Of a stretch of DNA of 64,000 nucleotides, positions 17,915 through 28,000 are shown in pieces (the stretch's first letter is position 1; each line of letters starts with the position of its first letter). Below the pieces are notes generated by a model, which saw nothing but the letters and a program-made list of their open reading frames with translations, ran no database searches and was not told the origin of the DNA. The position numbers and the translations under genes are program-made. This DNA comes from CAWBJP01 sp963789165 (GTDB lineage Bacteria > Actinomycetota > Acidimicrobiia > IMCC26256 > BP-133): NCBI GenBank assembly GCA_963789165.1, contig CAWBJP010000010.1:124001-188000 (forward strand), written 5' to 3'.

Positions 17915-18813
17915 TCACGACGCTGCGGGACCGCGTGGACCGGGCGCGGCGCCGCTCGGTGTGGGACCTGCCCGACGACCGGTTCGTGCGCACGGCCTAC
18001 AACCTGCTGCTGCGCCGGGAGCCGGACGAGAGCGGGGCCGCCCACTACCTGACCGGTCTGGCCTCCGGAGAGCTCAAGCGGGAGGACGTCGTGGACCACC
18101 TGCGCTGGTCGCGGGAGTTCCACCACTGCGGACCGGCCCGGGACAACCAACTGGGCCATTCACTGCACCTGAGCCGTTCCGAGTTCATCGCCGGCCTGCC
18201 CCCCGCGGCGCGGATCCTCGACCTGGGGGGCTCGTCGTCCTACAGCGAATGGGGGGCGATGGTGGCCATGGGCTACCCCTATACCTTCCAGTCGCTCACC
18301 ATCGTCGAGCTACCCCCCGACGACCGCCACGAGATCTACCGCTGGGACCACCAGCCCACCGCCATCGAGAGCCCGAACGGGCCCGTCCGCTACGCCTACC
18401 ACTCCATGACCGACCTCGGCCGCTACCCCGAGGAGACCTTCGACCTCGTCTACTCCGGTCAGACCATCGAACACGTGCGGCCCGAGGAAGCCGACCATGT
18501 GCTGGGCGAGGTCCACCGGGTGCTGCGGTCCGGGGGCCACCTCGCCGTCGACACGCCCAACGCCCGCGCCACCCGGGCCCAGCAGGACGAGTTCATCGAC
18601 CCCGACCACAAGGTCGAATACACCCATGCCGAGATGGTGGCCAAGTTGGAACAGGCCGGCTTCGTCATCCGGGAGGCGAAGGGCCTCAACTACCTCGGCC
18701 GCTCCCTGGCCGCGGGAGGCTTCTCGGCCGAGGAGACGGCGGCCAACGCCGGCATCTTCGCCCAGCCCGAGGACTGTTACCTGCTCGCCTACCTCTGCCA
18801 GAAGGGCACCTGA
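17896..18813 (+). CDS. Methyltransferase with N-terminal DUF4214-like domain (copy 2)
   Basis: Paralogue of the preceding gene, 305 residues. It starts at a GTG inside the end of copy 1. It keeps the helical domain (FVRTAYNLLLRREPDESGAAHYL) and the methyltransferase core (ARILDLGGSSSYSEWGAMVAMG, LTIVELPPDDRHE, YSGQTIEHV, DEFIDPDHKVEY). The basic N-terminal tail of copy 1 is shorter here. Strong overlap implies coupled translation. Product and position of methylation are unknown. Confidence 0.86.
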   Translation: MRSHRLITTLRDRVDRARRRSVWDLPDDRFVRTAYNLLLRREPDESGAAHYLTGLASGELKREDVVDHLRWSREFHHCGPARDNQLGHSLHLSRSEFIAGLPPAARILDLGGSSSYSEWGAMVAMGYPYTFQSLTIVELPPDDRHEIYRWDHQPTAIESPNGPVRYAYHSMTDLGRYPEETFDLVYSGQTIEHVRPEEADHVLGEVHRVLRSGGHLAVDTPNARATRAQQDEFIDPDHKVEYTHAEMVAKLEQAGFVIREAKGLNYLGRSLAAGGFSAEETAANAGIFAQPEDCYLLAYLCQKGT

Positions 18814-18817
18814 GGCG

Positions 18818-19327
18818 ATGGATCCCCGTGCCGTGGCCAGGGAATTGGCGGAGTCGGCCCGCGACCTCGAGGCCGGCCCGGGGTTCCCCGCGGCCTACGT
18901 CGGGCGGGCCCGGGCGGAGGCCGGCGCCCTCACTTCCTTCGAGCCCACCGAAGAGCCCGGGGAGCGGGGTGTCCCCGAAGAAGTCGACGACGCCGCCCGG
19001 CTCCTCCAGGCCTGCACCGGGGCCGACCCGGTCGTCGTGGTGGACGGGACCTGGGCACCCCGGCCCGTGGGGCAGCGCCTGGCCCGACGGCTCATCCACT
19101 GGTATCTGGAGTTCCTCTCCGGACGGGTGGGCGAAATCGGGCGGGCGGCCGCCCGCGTCGGGCCGGCGGTGGCCGGGCGCCTCGACCGGATCGAGGGCCG
19201 CCAGGTGGCCGGCCGGAGGGCGCTCCATGCCGAGGTGGCGGTTCTCCGGGACCGGGTCGGCAGGCTGGAGGGTCGCCGGGGTGGGGAACCGCCGGGTGAT
19301 GCCTTGGAGCCCCGGCCCACCGGGTGA
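18818..19327 (+). CDS. Helical companion protein of a GT4 gene (169 aa)
   Basis: No recognised family. The protein starts MDPRAVARELAESARDLEAG, has a variable middle with a GGGGTGTCCCC-repeat-encoded GERGVPEE, then an amphipathic segment LARRLIHWYLEFLSGRVGEIG and a coiled-coil tail (LHAEVAVLRDRVGRLEG). The ATG follows the methyltransferase by 4 nt and the stop overlaps the GTG of the GT4 gene by 4 nt. The same pair of genes is repeated directly downstream. A scaffold or membrane-interface partner for the glycosyltransferase is inferred from this fixed pairing. Confidence 0.65.
   Translation: MDPRAVARELAESARDLEAGPGFPAAYVGRARAEAGALTSFEPTEEPGERGVPEEVDDAARLLQACTGADPVVVVDGTWAPRPVGQRLARRLIHWYLEFLSGRVGEIGRAAARVGPAVAGRLDRIEGRQVAGRRALHAEVAVLRDRVGRLEGRRGGEPPGDALEPRPTG
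18955..18980 (+). repeat. GGGGTGTCCCC-type dispersed mini-repeat, copy C, inside a gene
   Basis: GCCCGGGGAGCGGGGTGTCC and the next six bases lie in frame within the helical companion gene and encode PGERGVPEE. The related protein at 20465 lacks this stretch. Confidence 0.55.
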
Positions 19328-20415
19328 GCGCGCTCCACCAGTTCCTTCCGGATTTCAACGCCGGCGACGCCATCGGCAACCACGTGCTGCGCATTCAGGC
19401 CGCCCTGCGGGAGGCGGGCTACGACAGCGAGATCTTCGCTGACGACATCCATCCGCCCGTCCGTCATCTCGCCCGTCACTACCGGGACTTCGACCCGCCC
19501 GCCGACGGCGCTCCAACCTGGCTGCTCTATCACCTTTCGACGGGCAGCCCGATGGCGGACTGGCTCCGCGGGCTGCCGGTCCCCGTGGCCGTCGACTATC
19601 ACAACGTCACACCGCCGCAATACCTCGGGCGGTGGATGCCCGGAGCGGCGGCGATCGCCCGCCGGGCGCGGGCCGAGCTGCGGGCCCTGGCGCCGCAGAG
19701 CCGCTTCGCCCTGGCCGACTCCGCCTACAACGCCGAAGAGCTCACCGCCGAGGGATACCGGGACGTCTCGGTCCTGCCCATCCTCATCGACTTCTCCGAC
19801 TACGACGCCCCGGCCGACCCGCGGGCCCTGGCCCGCCTGGCGCGCCTGGCCGAGGGGGGCGGCACCCGCTGGCTCCACGTCGGCCGGTTCGTGCCCAACA
19901 AGGGCCAGCACGACCTCATCGCCGCCTTCGCCGTGTACCGCAGGATCTTCGATCCCCTGGCCCGGCTCTCGCTCGTCGGGAACTGGGCGGTGCGCCCCTA
20001 CGCCCGGGCTCTGGAGCGGATGGCGGCCGAACTCGGCGTGGCCGACGCCGTCGAGTTCCCCGGGGTGCTGACCTTCCCCGAACTGCTGGCGGAGTACCGG
20101 ACGGCGGGCATCTACGTCTCCCTCTCCGAGCACGAGGGTTTCTGCGTACCGATCCTGGAGGCCATGCACTTCGGCGTCCCGGTGGTGGCCCTGGCCTCCA
20201 CCGCCGTCCCCGAAACCGTGGGCGACGGGGGCCTGCTCCTGGATGCGAAGGACCCCGTCCTGGTGGCGGCGGCCGTGCACCGGGTGCTCACCGATCAGCC
20301 CCTGAGGGACGGGCTGGTGGCGGCGGGACGGGGCCGGGTCGCGCACTTCTCCCTGGACAACAACCGCCGGCGGCTCACAGAGACGGTCACCTCCCGCCTC
20401 ACCGCCTCTGCCTGA
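19324..20415 (+). CDS. GT4 family glycosyltransferase
   Basis: A 363-residue GT-B enzyme. It starts at a GTG overlapping the previous stop (GTGA) and reads SALHQFLPDFNAGDAIGNHVLR. The acceptor half includes WLLYHLSTGSPMADWL and VAVDYHNVTPP. The donor half includes WLHVGRFVPNKGQHDLI and the acid loop EHEGFCVPILEAMHFG. The closest relative in the window is the next GT4 gene at 20937. Donor and linkage are unknown. Confidence 0.9.
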   Translation: MSALHQFLPDFNAGDAIGNHVLRIQAALREAGYDSEIFADDIHPPVRHLARHYRDFDPPADGAPTWLLYHLSTGSPMADWLRGLPVPVAVDYHNVTPPQYLGRWMPGAAAIARRARAELRALAPQSRFALADSAYNAEELTAEGYRDVSVLPILIDFSDYDAPADPRALARLARLAEGGGTRWLHVGRFVPNKGQHDLIAAFAVYRRIFDPLARLSLVGNWAVRPYARALERMAAELGVADAVEFPGVLTFPELLAEYRTAGIYVSLSEHEGFCVPILEAMHFGVPVVALASTAVPETVGDGGLLLDAKDPVLVAAAVHRVLTDQPLRDGLVAAGRGRVAHFSLDNNRRRLTETVTSRLTASA

Positions 20416-20450
20416 CCGGCCCCTGTCTGACCGGCACAGACCGGCGGCAC

Positions 20451-20456
20451 TAGCCT
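20451..20456 (+). promoter_or_regulatory. Putative -10 box (TAGCCT) before the second helical/GT4 unit
   Basis: TAGCCT lies 8 nt before ATG 20465, without a Shine-Dalgarno sequence, so the second unit could have its own leaderless transcript. Confidence 0.4.
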
Positions 20457-20464
20457 CGTGGGGG

Positions 20465-20940
20465 ATGGACAGTCGAGAGGCGGTCGTGGAGCAGGTCCGG
20501 GAACAAGCGCGCGCGCTGGAGGCTTCGCCGGCCTTTCCCAAGGCACTGGCCGAGCGTGTCCGGACGTCGACCGCCTGGATGGGGGCGGGCGACCGCGCCC
20601 CTGACGACCTCCGCTTCAGTGCCCTGCTCCTCGACCGCCAGGCGACCCGGCACCTCGAGCCGTCCGCCATCCCCGGGCGGGGGCGCGGCGGCTGGTGAAG
20701 GTGACCATCCGCGCCGTGGTCGGGTGGTACGGGCGCTTCCTCTGCCAGCATGTGGCCGCCGTGGGTCAGGCCTTCTCCCGCCTGGGTCTGGCGGTGGCCG
20801 CCCGGGTGGACCGCCTCGAGTCCGACCAGGAACGGGACCGCAGCGCGCTCCAGGCCGAGCTGGACGGGCTGCGGGCCCGGGTGGCGAGCCTGGAGGCCGC
20901 CCTGGCCGCCGACGAGCATGGGGCCTCCACCGCCCGTTGA
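20465..20940 (+). pseudogene. Second helical companion protein, apparently split by a frame shift
   Basis: The first frame (20465-20698) starts MDSREAVVEQVREQARALEA and parallels the 169-aa protein at 18818. The second frame (GTG 20695 to 20940) gives KVTIRAVVGWYGRFLCQHV and a coiled-coil tail. Read backwards in its own frame it continues as RAGARRLVK, which aligns with the paralogue's RLARRLIHWY. One missing base near 20665-20690, in a run of C and G, would unite them. Alternatively they are two genes coupled by the GTGA overlap. The end overlaps the next GT4 start (TTGA). Confidence 0.6.
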
Positions 20941-22025
20941 GCGCCGTCCACCAATTCCTCCCCTCCTTCGCCGCCGGAGACGCCATCGGCCATCACGTCC
21001 GTCGCCTCCAGCGCGTGTTGCGGGAGGAGGGCTACGAGAGCGAGATCTTCGCCGACGAGACCCAGCCCGCCGTCCGCCGCCTCGCCCGTCACTACCGGGA
21101 GTTCACGCCCCCGGCCCACGGCGAGCCCGCCTGGCTGCTCTACCACCTGTCCACCGGCAGCGAGATGGCCGGGTTCCTGGCCGGCGCGGGCCAACCGCTG
21201 GCCGTCTACTACCACAACATCACCCCGGCCCGGTTCTTCGAGCGCTGGGAGCCGGACGCCACCGGCAGCGCCCGGGACGCCCGGTCCCAGCTCCGCCAGC
21301 TGGCCCGGCCGAGCCGTTTTGCCATGGCCAACTCGACCTTCTCAGCTGCGGAGCTCGAGGCCGAGGGCTACGCCGGCGTGTCCGTGGTCCCGGTGCTGGT
21401 CGACTTCGACGAGTACGACATCCCCGCCGACCCGGCCACCACGGACCGGCTGCGGCGGGCGGCCGACGGGGGCGGCGCCACCTGGCTCTTCGTCGGGCGC
21501 CTGGCCCCCAACAAGTGCCAGCACGACGTAATCGGCGCCTTCGCCCTCTACCGGGAGCTCTTCGACCCGGCGGTGCGCCTCCACCTCATCGGGGGCCGCA
21601 CAAGCATGCTCTACTGGGAGGGACTCCACCTCCTGGCCGACGAGCTGGGCTGCGCCGATGCCGTCGAGCTGACCGACGTCCTCACCTTTCCCGAGGTCCT
21701 GGCCCACTACCGCGCCGCCGACGTGTTCGTGTCGCTCTCCGAACACGAAGGCTTCGGCGTCCCGTTGCTGGAGGCGATGCACTTCGGGGTCCCGGTGGTG
21801 GCGCTGGCCTCGTCGGCCGTCTCCGAGACGGTGGCCGACGCGGGCCTCGTGCTTCAGGACTCCGATCCCGTGGCCGTGGCCTGCGCCGTGCACCGGATCC
21901 TCAGCGACGACGGCCTGCGCTCCGAGCTGGTGGCCGCGGGACACCGGCGGGAGGAGCACTTCTCCTTCAAGAACAACCGGATCCGGTTCCTGTCCGCCCT
22001 GGAAGCAGGACTCGGTCATGGCTGA
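20937..22025 (+). CDS. GT4 family glycosyltransferase
   Basis: A 362-residue GT-B enzyme and tandem paralogue of the gene at 19324. It starts at TTG 20937 (SAVHQFLPSFAAGDAIGHHV), overlapping the previous stop by 4 nt, as the GTG of its paralogue does. Landmarks are WLLYHLSTGSEMAGFL, VYYHNITPARFFERW, WLFVGRLAPNKCQHDV and EHEGFGVPLLEAMHFG. The shared architecture shows that the helical-protein/GT4 pair was duplicated as a unit. It overlaps the next GT4 gene by 8 nt. Confidence 0.9.
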   Translation: MSAVHQFLPSFAAGDAIGHHVRRLQRVLREEGYESEIFADETQPAVRRLARHYREFTPPAHGEPAWLLYHLSTGSEMAGFLAGAGQPLAVYYHNITPARFFERWEPDATGSARDARSQLRQLARPSRFAMANSTFSAAELEAEGYAGVSVVPVLVDFDEYDIPADPATTDRLRRAADGGGATWLFVGRLAPNKCQHDVIGAFALYRELFDPAVRLHLIGGRTSMLYWEGLHLLADELGCADAVELTDVLTFPEVLAHYRAADVFVSLSEHEGFGVPLLEAMHFGVPVVALASSAVSETVADAGLVLQDSDPVAVACAVHRILSDDGLRSELVAAGHRREEHFSFKNNRIRFLSALEAGLGHG

Positions 22026-23196
22026 CCGGCCCCGCCTGGCGCTGGTGCCGCCCCGGTACGGCGAAGACGTTGTCGGAGGGGCGGAGGTGGTCATCCGCCA
22101 GGCCGCCCACGGGCTGGCGGCCCGGGGCTGGGACGTGGAGATCCTCACCACCTGTTCGCGCGACCACTACACCTGGGCCAACGAGTATCCGGCCGGGGTG
22201 GCCGCCGACGGTGACGTCACCGTGCGCCGCTTCCCCGTGCTGCGCGACGCCGACCGCAAGGAGCGGGACCGGCTCGACCGGCGCCTCACCGTCGGCCTCT
22301 CCCTCAATCCGGCCGAGCAGCAGACCTGGGTCAACGGCAACATGCGGGTGCCCGACCTCGTCCACCATCTGGTGCGGGAGGGCGCCTCCTACCGGGCCGT
22401 GGTGTTCTCGCCCTACCTGGCCTGGACCACCCTGGCCGGCGTGGCCACCGTCCCGGAGCGGGCCGTGGTCATTCCCTGCCTGCACGACGAGCCCTTCGCC
22501 ACCCTCGAGGTGTTCCGCCCCGTCTTCACCCGCCCGGCCCAGGTGTGGTTCATGTCCGAGCCCGAGCACCGCCTGGCCCACCGCCTGGGGCCGGTCGCTC
22601 CCCACCACGTCACCGGCGAGGGCGTGCTCGTTCCCGACGCCTATGACCCGGGACGCTTCCGGGAGAAGTACGGCCTGTCCCGGCCCTTCGTGCTCTTCGC
22701 CGGCCGGCGGGAGCCCCTCAAGGGCTGGAACGACCTGCTGGCCGGTCTCATCCACGCTCAGCGCCTCGGCGTCGATCTCGACCTGGTCAGCTTCGGGGTG
22801 GGTTGGATGCCGCCGCCGCCGACCGTCGCCGGCCGGGTCATCGACCTCGGCTACCTGCCCCAGTCCGACGTGGCCGACGCCTTTGCCGCCGCCGCCGCCT
22901 ACGTGCAACCCAGCCCCATGGAATCCTTCTCCCGCACCATCATGGAGGCGTGGCTGGCAGGTACCCCGGTGATCGCCAGCGGGCGCAGCGACGTGGTCCG
23001 CTGGCACTGCGAACGGTCCGGGGCCGGGGTGGTCTACGACGACGTCTTCGAACTCGCCCAGTGCCTGACCCTGGTGGCCGACGCCCCCGGCGCGCTGCGA
23101 CCCCTGGCCGCCGCCGGGCGGGACTACGTCCTCACCCACTACACCTGGGACGTGGCCCTGGACCGGATGGAGAAAGCCTTGGGGGACATGCCGTGA
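22018..23196 (+). CDS. GT4 family glycosyltransferase
   Basis: A 392-residue GT-B enzyme starting MADRPRLALVPPRYGEDVVGGAEVV, a GT4 N-terminus with the GGAE loop. Later landmarks are ILTTCSRDHYTWANEYPAG, FVLFAGRREPLKGWNDLL and PSPMESFSRTIMEAWLAG, where the acid loop reads ESFS like the enzymes at 2123 and 29887. It overlaps the upstream GT4 gene by 8 nt and the downstream gene by one base, so it is part of one operon. Confidence 0.9.
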   Translation: MADRPRLALVPPRYGEDVVGGAEVVIRQAAHGLAARGWDVEILTTCSRDHYTWANEYPAGVAADGDVTVRRFPVLRDADRKERDRLDRRLTVGLSLNPAEQQTWVNGNMRVPDLVHHLVREGASYRAVVFSPYLAWTTLAGVATVPERAVVIPCLHDEPFATLEVFRPVFTRPAQVWFMSEPEHRLAHRLGPVAPHHVTGEGVLVPDAYDPGRFREKYGLSRPFVLFAGRREPLKGWNDLLAGLIHAQRLGVDLDLVSFGVGWMPPPPTVAGRVIDLGYLPQSDVADAFAAAAAYVQPSPMESFSRTIMEAWLAGTPVIASGRSDVVRWHCERSGAGVVYDDVFELAQCLTLVADAPGALRPLAAAGRDYVLTHYTWDVALDRMEKALGDMP

Positions 23197-24056
23197 TGGG
23201 GACACGCCGGGTGCTCGTCTACGGGGAGTACCCACCGGCGCCCGGGCCGGAGGCGGCCGCCACCCTGGCCTCCGTCCGGTCCCTGCTGGCCGAGGGCGCC
23301 GACGTCGAAGTGGTGTCCCCGTGGCCATCGGGCGCCCACCACCACGCCCACGTGGACGGGATGCGGGGCAACCTGCGCTTCGCGGCCCGGGTGGCCCGTT
23401 CCCGGCCCGACGAGATCATTGCCCGGCTCGACCCGACACTGCTCCGACCCCGCCGGGCGGGGCGGGCCGAACCCGCCGCCCGCCGCCTTCTGGGCCTGGC
23501 GCTGCGGGGCGCCACCGTGTCTCTGCCGCCGCTCGCCGGCCGCCTGGACCCTGCCTACGTCGCCCTCGTCCTCGGCCGGGTGGCCCGGGTGGTGGCCGAC
23601 ACCCCGGCCGATGGGGACGCCTTGGTCGGCGCCGGCGTGGACCGCGCCCGCGTCGACACCCGCCCGCCCCCCGAACCGGACGTGGAGGTCCCGCCGCCGG
23701 CCCGGGCGCCCTGGCCCGACGACGGGCCGGTGACCCGCGAGGTGCTGGAAGCCGAGGTCCGCCGGCGGGCCGCCGCCGACCGGGACGACCGCTCGGTGAG
23801 CGACGACGATGCCGCGGCCGCGCCGTTGGCCGGGGTGCCAGGGTCCGGAGTGTCGGCGGCCGGGAGCGCCGTGCGCCCGTTGGATCGCATACCGGCCTAT
23901 GGAGACCCGCCCACCTGGTCCCCCCGGCCTGTGGCCCGGCTGGTGAAACAGGTCGTGTGGCGGCTGACGAAGTGGGAGATCGAACCCCTTGTCGACCACG
24001 TCAACCTCGTCCATCGGGCGACGAGGGCCGAGACGGAGCGTCAACCGCCGGCGTAG
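23196..24056 (+). CDS. GT-B N-terminal-half-like protein with helical tail
   Basis: A 286-residue protein starting MGTRRVLVYGEYPPAPGPEAAATLASVRSLL, like the first Rossmann half of a GT4 enzyme. No donor-binding half or acid loop follows. After a low-complexity acidic stretch it ends RLVKQVVWRLTKWEIEPLVDHV, a motif like the C-terminal segments of the helical companion proteins at 18818 and 20465. The start is fixed by a TGATG overlap with the GT4 gene upstream. It may be a catalytically inactive partner; that is inference. Confidence 0.65.
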   Translation: MGTRRVLVYGEYPPAPGPEAAATLASVRSLLAEGADVEVVSPWPSGAHHHAHVDGMRGNLRFAARVARSRPDEIIARLDPTLLRPRRAGRAEPAARRLLGLALRGATVSLPPLAGRLDPAYVALVLGRVARVVADTPADGDALVGAGVDRARVDTRPPPEPDVEVPPPARAPWPDDGPVTREVLEAEVRRRAAADRDDRSVSDDDAAAAPLAGVPGSGVSAAGSAVRPLDRIPAYGDPPTWSPRPVARLVKQVVWRLTKWEIEPLVDHVNLVHRATRAETERQPPA

Positions 24057-24082
24057 GGCGTTCCGGGCCAAGGAGTGACGGG

Positions 24083-24499
24083 ATGGGCGAGACGAGAGAA
24101 GTTGCGGAGCGGTTCTTCGAGCGGTTCGGCGCGGGTGACATCGCCGGGGCAATGGCGTGCTTCGCGCCGGAGTGCATCTCCATCACGCCGGCCGGGCCAG
24201 CGAGCAACGCCAGGCACCACGCCGCCGCTCAGGCCTTAAAGGACGCGCTCCCGGACAGCCGGATGGAACTCATCCGTGTCCTGGAGTCAGGTGACGAGAT
24301 CTACGTCACGGGTCGGTTCAAAGGAACCCACGAGAACGATCTCGCCACCCCGGTGGGAACGATCCCGGGGTCGGGCAAGACCCTGGACCTGCTCTTCGTC
24401 GACTACTTCCGCGTCGCGGAGGGCAAGATCGTTGAGTGTGAAGCCGTCCGTGACCGGCTGGACATGATCCTCCAACTCGGGGGAATCCCTCCTCGGTAA
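24083..24499 (+). CDS. SnoaL-like/NTF2-fold protein (copy 1)
   Basis: A 138-residue NTF2-superfamily protein with the order typical of SnoaL-like polyketide cyclase relatives: TREVAERFFERFGAGDIAGAMACF, then APECISITP, a polar cavity region and a closing RVAEGKIVECEAVRDRLDMILQLG. AAGGAG lies 8 nt before ATG 24083. It is followed 36 nt later by a second member. Such proteins may be isomerases, hydrolases or non-enzymatic binders; location in a glycan cluster does not settle which. Confidence 0.8.
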   Translation: MGETREVAERFFERFGAGDIAGAMACFAPECISITPAGPASNARHHAAAQALKDALPDSRMELIRVLESGDEIYVTGRFKGTHENDLATPVGTIPGSGKTLDLLFVDYFRVAEGKIVECEAVRDRLDMILQLGGIPPR

Positions 24500-24535
24500 G
24501 TTTGCTCGGGCGCTGAAGAGGGAGGAATCAAGCCG

Positions 24536-24967
24536 ATGTCCACCGCCGATGAGAACAAGGATCTCGTCCGCCGCTACTTCGCCGAGATCGACCGCCGCGG
24601 CGATGAGTCGGTCCTTGACGAGTTCGTCTCTAAAGACTTCGTCGACCACGGCCCGGCACCCGGCTGTACACCGGACCTCGAAGGCCTCAAGGTGGCGTTC
24701 GACATGTTCCGCACCGGCTCGCCCGGCACCCACCGGATCGACGACCTGATCGCCGAAGACGACAAGGTCGTCGTCCGGGTGACCGGACAGGGAGTCCATG
24801 CCGGCGACCTGTTCGGCATCCCACCCACCGGCCGGGAGTTCAGCGTCACGGGAGTCACGATCCTGCGGATCGCGGACGGCAAGATCGTCGAGCGTTGGGT
24901 CGAGGTCGACATGCTCGGCTGTCTCCAGCAACTGGGTGTCATCCCCGACAGCCAGACCGCCGTCTGA
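24536..24967 (+). CDS. SnoaL-like/NTF2-fold protein (copy 2)
   Basis: A 143-residue NTF2-fold protein: ENKDLVRRYFAEIDRRGDESVLDEFVSKDFVDHGP, then VVVRVTGQGVHAGDLFGIPPTGREF and RIADGKIVERWVEVDMLG. The last part is the classic SnoaL ending. A GAGGAAT ribosome-binding site precedes ATG 24536. It is related to copy 1 but distant. It converges on the large glycosyltransferase gene that ends at 25016. Confidence 0.82.
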   Translation: MSTADENKDLVRRYFAEIDRRGDESVLDEFVSKDFVDHGPAPGCTPDLEGLKVAFDMFRTGSPGTHRIDDLIAEDDKVVVRVTGQGVHAGDLFGIPPTGREFSVTGVTILRIADGKIVERWVEVDMLGCLQQLGVIPDSQTAV

Positions 24968-25015
24968 AGACCCCACTCGGCACGATCACGCTCGGGCTCG
25001 AATCCCCGCCGGGTG

Positions 25016-28000
25016 TCAACCCCCGGCGAGCTCGGCGTACAGCGCGTCGGCCAGCCCGGCGGGATCGGCGTCGACGACATCGATCTTGGCCCGGTCGGCG
25101 GGGTGGGCCTCCAGGCGGGCCACGGCCGCCGCGTTCTCGGATGTGAGCAGGAAGCGCTCCGAGTGCGCCAGGGCGTCGCGGGTGAGGAGGATCCCCCGCC
25201 GGCGGGCCTCCTCGGCGGACAGGACGTTGTCCGCCCCCACGCCCGGCGCCACCCCCTCGCCGTATGCCGTCCGGATGAGCTCCTCCAGCCCTTCGGGCAG
25301 CCCTCCTGAACGCGCCGCATGCCCATAGACCACGGCCAGGCGCACATCATGGGCCACCACGATGCTTCGGGCATCCGAACCCGCCCGGCGTCGCAACGCG
25401 GCCAGCGACCCGGTGTGGAACTCGTCGTCGGCCAGCAGAACCACCACCGCGTCGAAGTCGCCCTCCAGCTCCTCCACCGCCTCCAACGCCCCCAGCGGAT
25501 GGACCACCACCCCCGGCGGACCCTCCAACCGCCGCACCTCCCGCCCAGCCGTGGCGGGCCGGTCCGCGAACACGTGCACATCCACCGTCGGGTGCCCGGC
25601 CAACTCCCCCGCCAGCCGGTAGCTCCAGTCCGCCCACCCACCACCGTCCGGCGGCCACGGCGCCACCAGCGCCACCCGCAACCCCGACGCCGCGCGCGCC
25701 ACTGATGTTTCGGGGACACCCCGGACCCCGGGCGTTTCGGGGACACCCCGGACCCCGGGCGTTTCGGGGACACCCCGGACCCCGGGCGTTTCGGAGACAC
25801 CCCGCGAGAGTTCCCCGGATAGGACCCGGTCATAGACCGCCACCGTCGCCTCGGCTACGTCGACCCAGGTCGACGGCGGCCGCCCCGCCCGCGCCAGCAG
25901 CTGTGCCCGCAACCCCTCGTCCGTCAATCCCCGCTCGATCGCCGCCGCCATGGCTCTGGGGTCCGTCGCATCGAACAGCGCCTCGGGCCCCAGGATCTCC
26001 GGCAGGGACGACGAATCCGCCGCCAGCACCGCCGCCCCGCAGGCCAGCGCCTCGGCCACCGGCAGCCCGTAGCCCTCATACAGCGACGGGAACACGAACA
26101 GGTCCGTCCCCTGATGCAACAGCAACAACACCTCGTCGGGCACGAACCCCGTGAAGCACACCTCGGAGGGACCGATCCCCATCTGACGGGCCAGGTACCG
26201 GAGATGGTGGAGCTGCAGGGGCTGGAGCGGGCAGCACACGACGAGCTGCCAGCGGCCCCGCACCGCCGCCGGCAGCAACGACCACGCCTCCATCAACGGC
26301 ACCAGGTTCTTCCGCTGCTCGTAACTCCCGATGTAGAAGACGTACGGCACCCGCAGACCGGGCACCGCGGCCGCCGCCGCCGCAGCCGCCGCAGCCCGCG
26401 ACTCCGGCGGCACGAACTGCGGCCCGGTTCCCGACCCCACGACGAACACCCGCTCTGGATCGAGCCCCAGATGCTCGATGCCGTCGACCCGGGTCGCTTC
26501 GGAGAGGGACAGCACGGCCGTGGCCCTGCGCAGGTGCGGAAGGCGGGCCCGGTACCGGCGACGCCACCCCGGGTCCTCCAGGTAGTGCTCGGGGAACAGG
26601 TAGGGGATGAGGTCGTAGAAGCTGACGACCACGGGGACGCCCGCCGCCGGGACGCCGGGAGGCAGGACCCGGTCCAGTGGCGCCATCATCTCGAGCAGGG
26701 ATGCGCTGTGGAACAGTCCCACCCGGGCCCAATCGACCTCGTCGGAGTAGACGAGCTTCCCGGTGGCCGCCAACCGCTCAATGCCATCGGGAAGGGGTAG
26801 GTCGGGGTTGACGGCATAGGCCCCCACCCGCTCCGGGTGGACCTGCTCGATGGCCAGGGCCAACTCCATGGCGTAGCGGGCGATGCCCCGGTGCCGGGTG
26901 TCGAAGCTCTGCGTGGCCTGGAGCTCGTAGACGACGGGGCCGGCCACCGGAGTGACGGTCACCGGTGCCGGCGGACGCCGGCCGGCGAGCTCGGAGGAGA
27001 GGGCGGAAGCGGCACCGGCGGGGTCGGCCGCGACGACGCCGATCTTGTCCCGTCCGGCGGGGCGGGCCTCGAGACGGGCCAGGGCGGCGTCGACCTCGGA
27101 GGTGACCAGGAAGCGTCCCGAGTGGGCCAGGACATCGCGGGTGAAGAGGATCCCCCGCCGGCGGGCCTCGCCGGCGGAGAGAACCTCACCCTTCCCCACC
27201 CCCGGCACCACGCCGGGAATGGGGCGGCTCCGGCCCCGAACCACATTTCCGTACGCCGACCGGATGAGCGCCTCCAGCCCCTCGGGCAGCCCTCCGGAAC
27301 GCGCCGCCTGCCCGTAGACAACGGGCAAGCGCACGTCGTGGGCCATCACGATGCTCCGGGCATCCGAACCGGCCCGGCGCCGCAACGCGGCCAGCGACCC
27401 GGTGTGGAACTCGTCGTCGGCCAGCAGATACACCACCGCGTCGAAGTCGCCCTCCAGGTCCTCCACGGCCTCCAACGCCCCCAACGGATGCACCGGCACC
27501 CCCGGCGGACCCGCCAACCGCCGCACCTCCCGCCCAGCCGTGGTCAGCCGGTCCGCGAACACCTCCAGCGAGATGTTCGGCGACTCCCCGTTCCCCGGGC
27601 GCCCGGCCAGGTCCTCCGCCAGCCGGTAGCTCCACTCCCCCCACCCACCACCGTCCGGCGGCCACGGCGCCACCAGCGCCACCCGCAACCCCGAAACCGC
27701 CGGCGTCACCGAGTCTCCGGGGACACCCCGAACCCCGGGACGTTCGCCGAAGACCCTGGGCCCTGGCCGCTCCGGTACCCGAACCCCGAGCTCTCCGGAG
27801 AGGACCCGGTCATAGACCGCCGCCGTGACCTCGGCCACCTCCGCCCACGTCGACGGCGGCCGTCCCGCCCGCGCCAGCAGCTGTCCCCGCAACCCCTCGT
27901 CCGTCAACCCCCGCTCGATGGCCCGCGCCATCGCCGCCGGATCCGACGGATCGAACAGCGCCTCGGGCCCCACGATCTCGGGCAGGGACGAAGAATCCGC

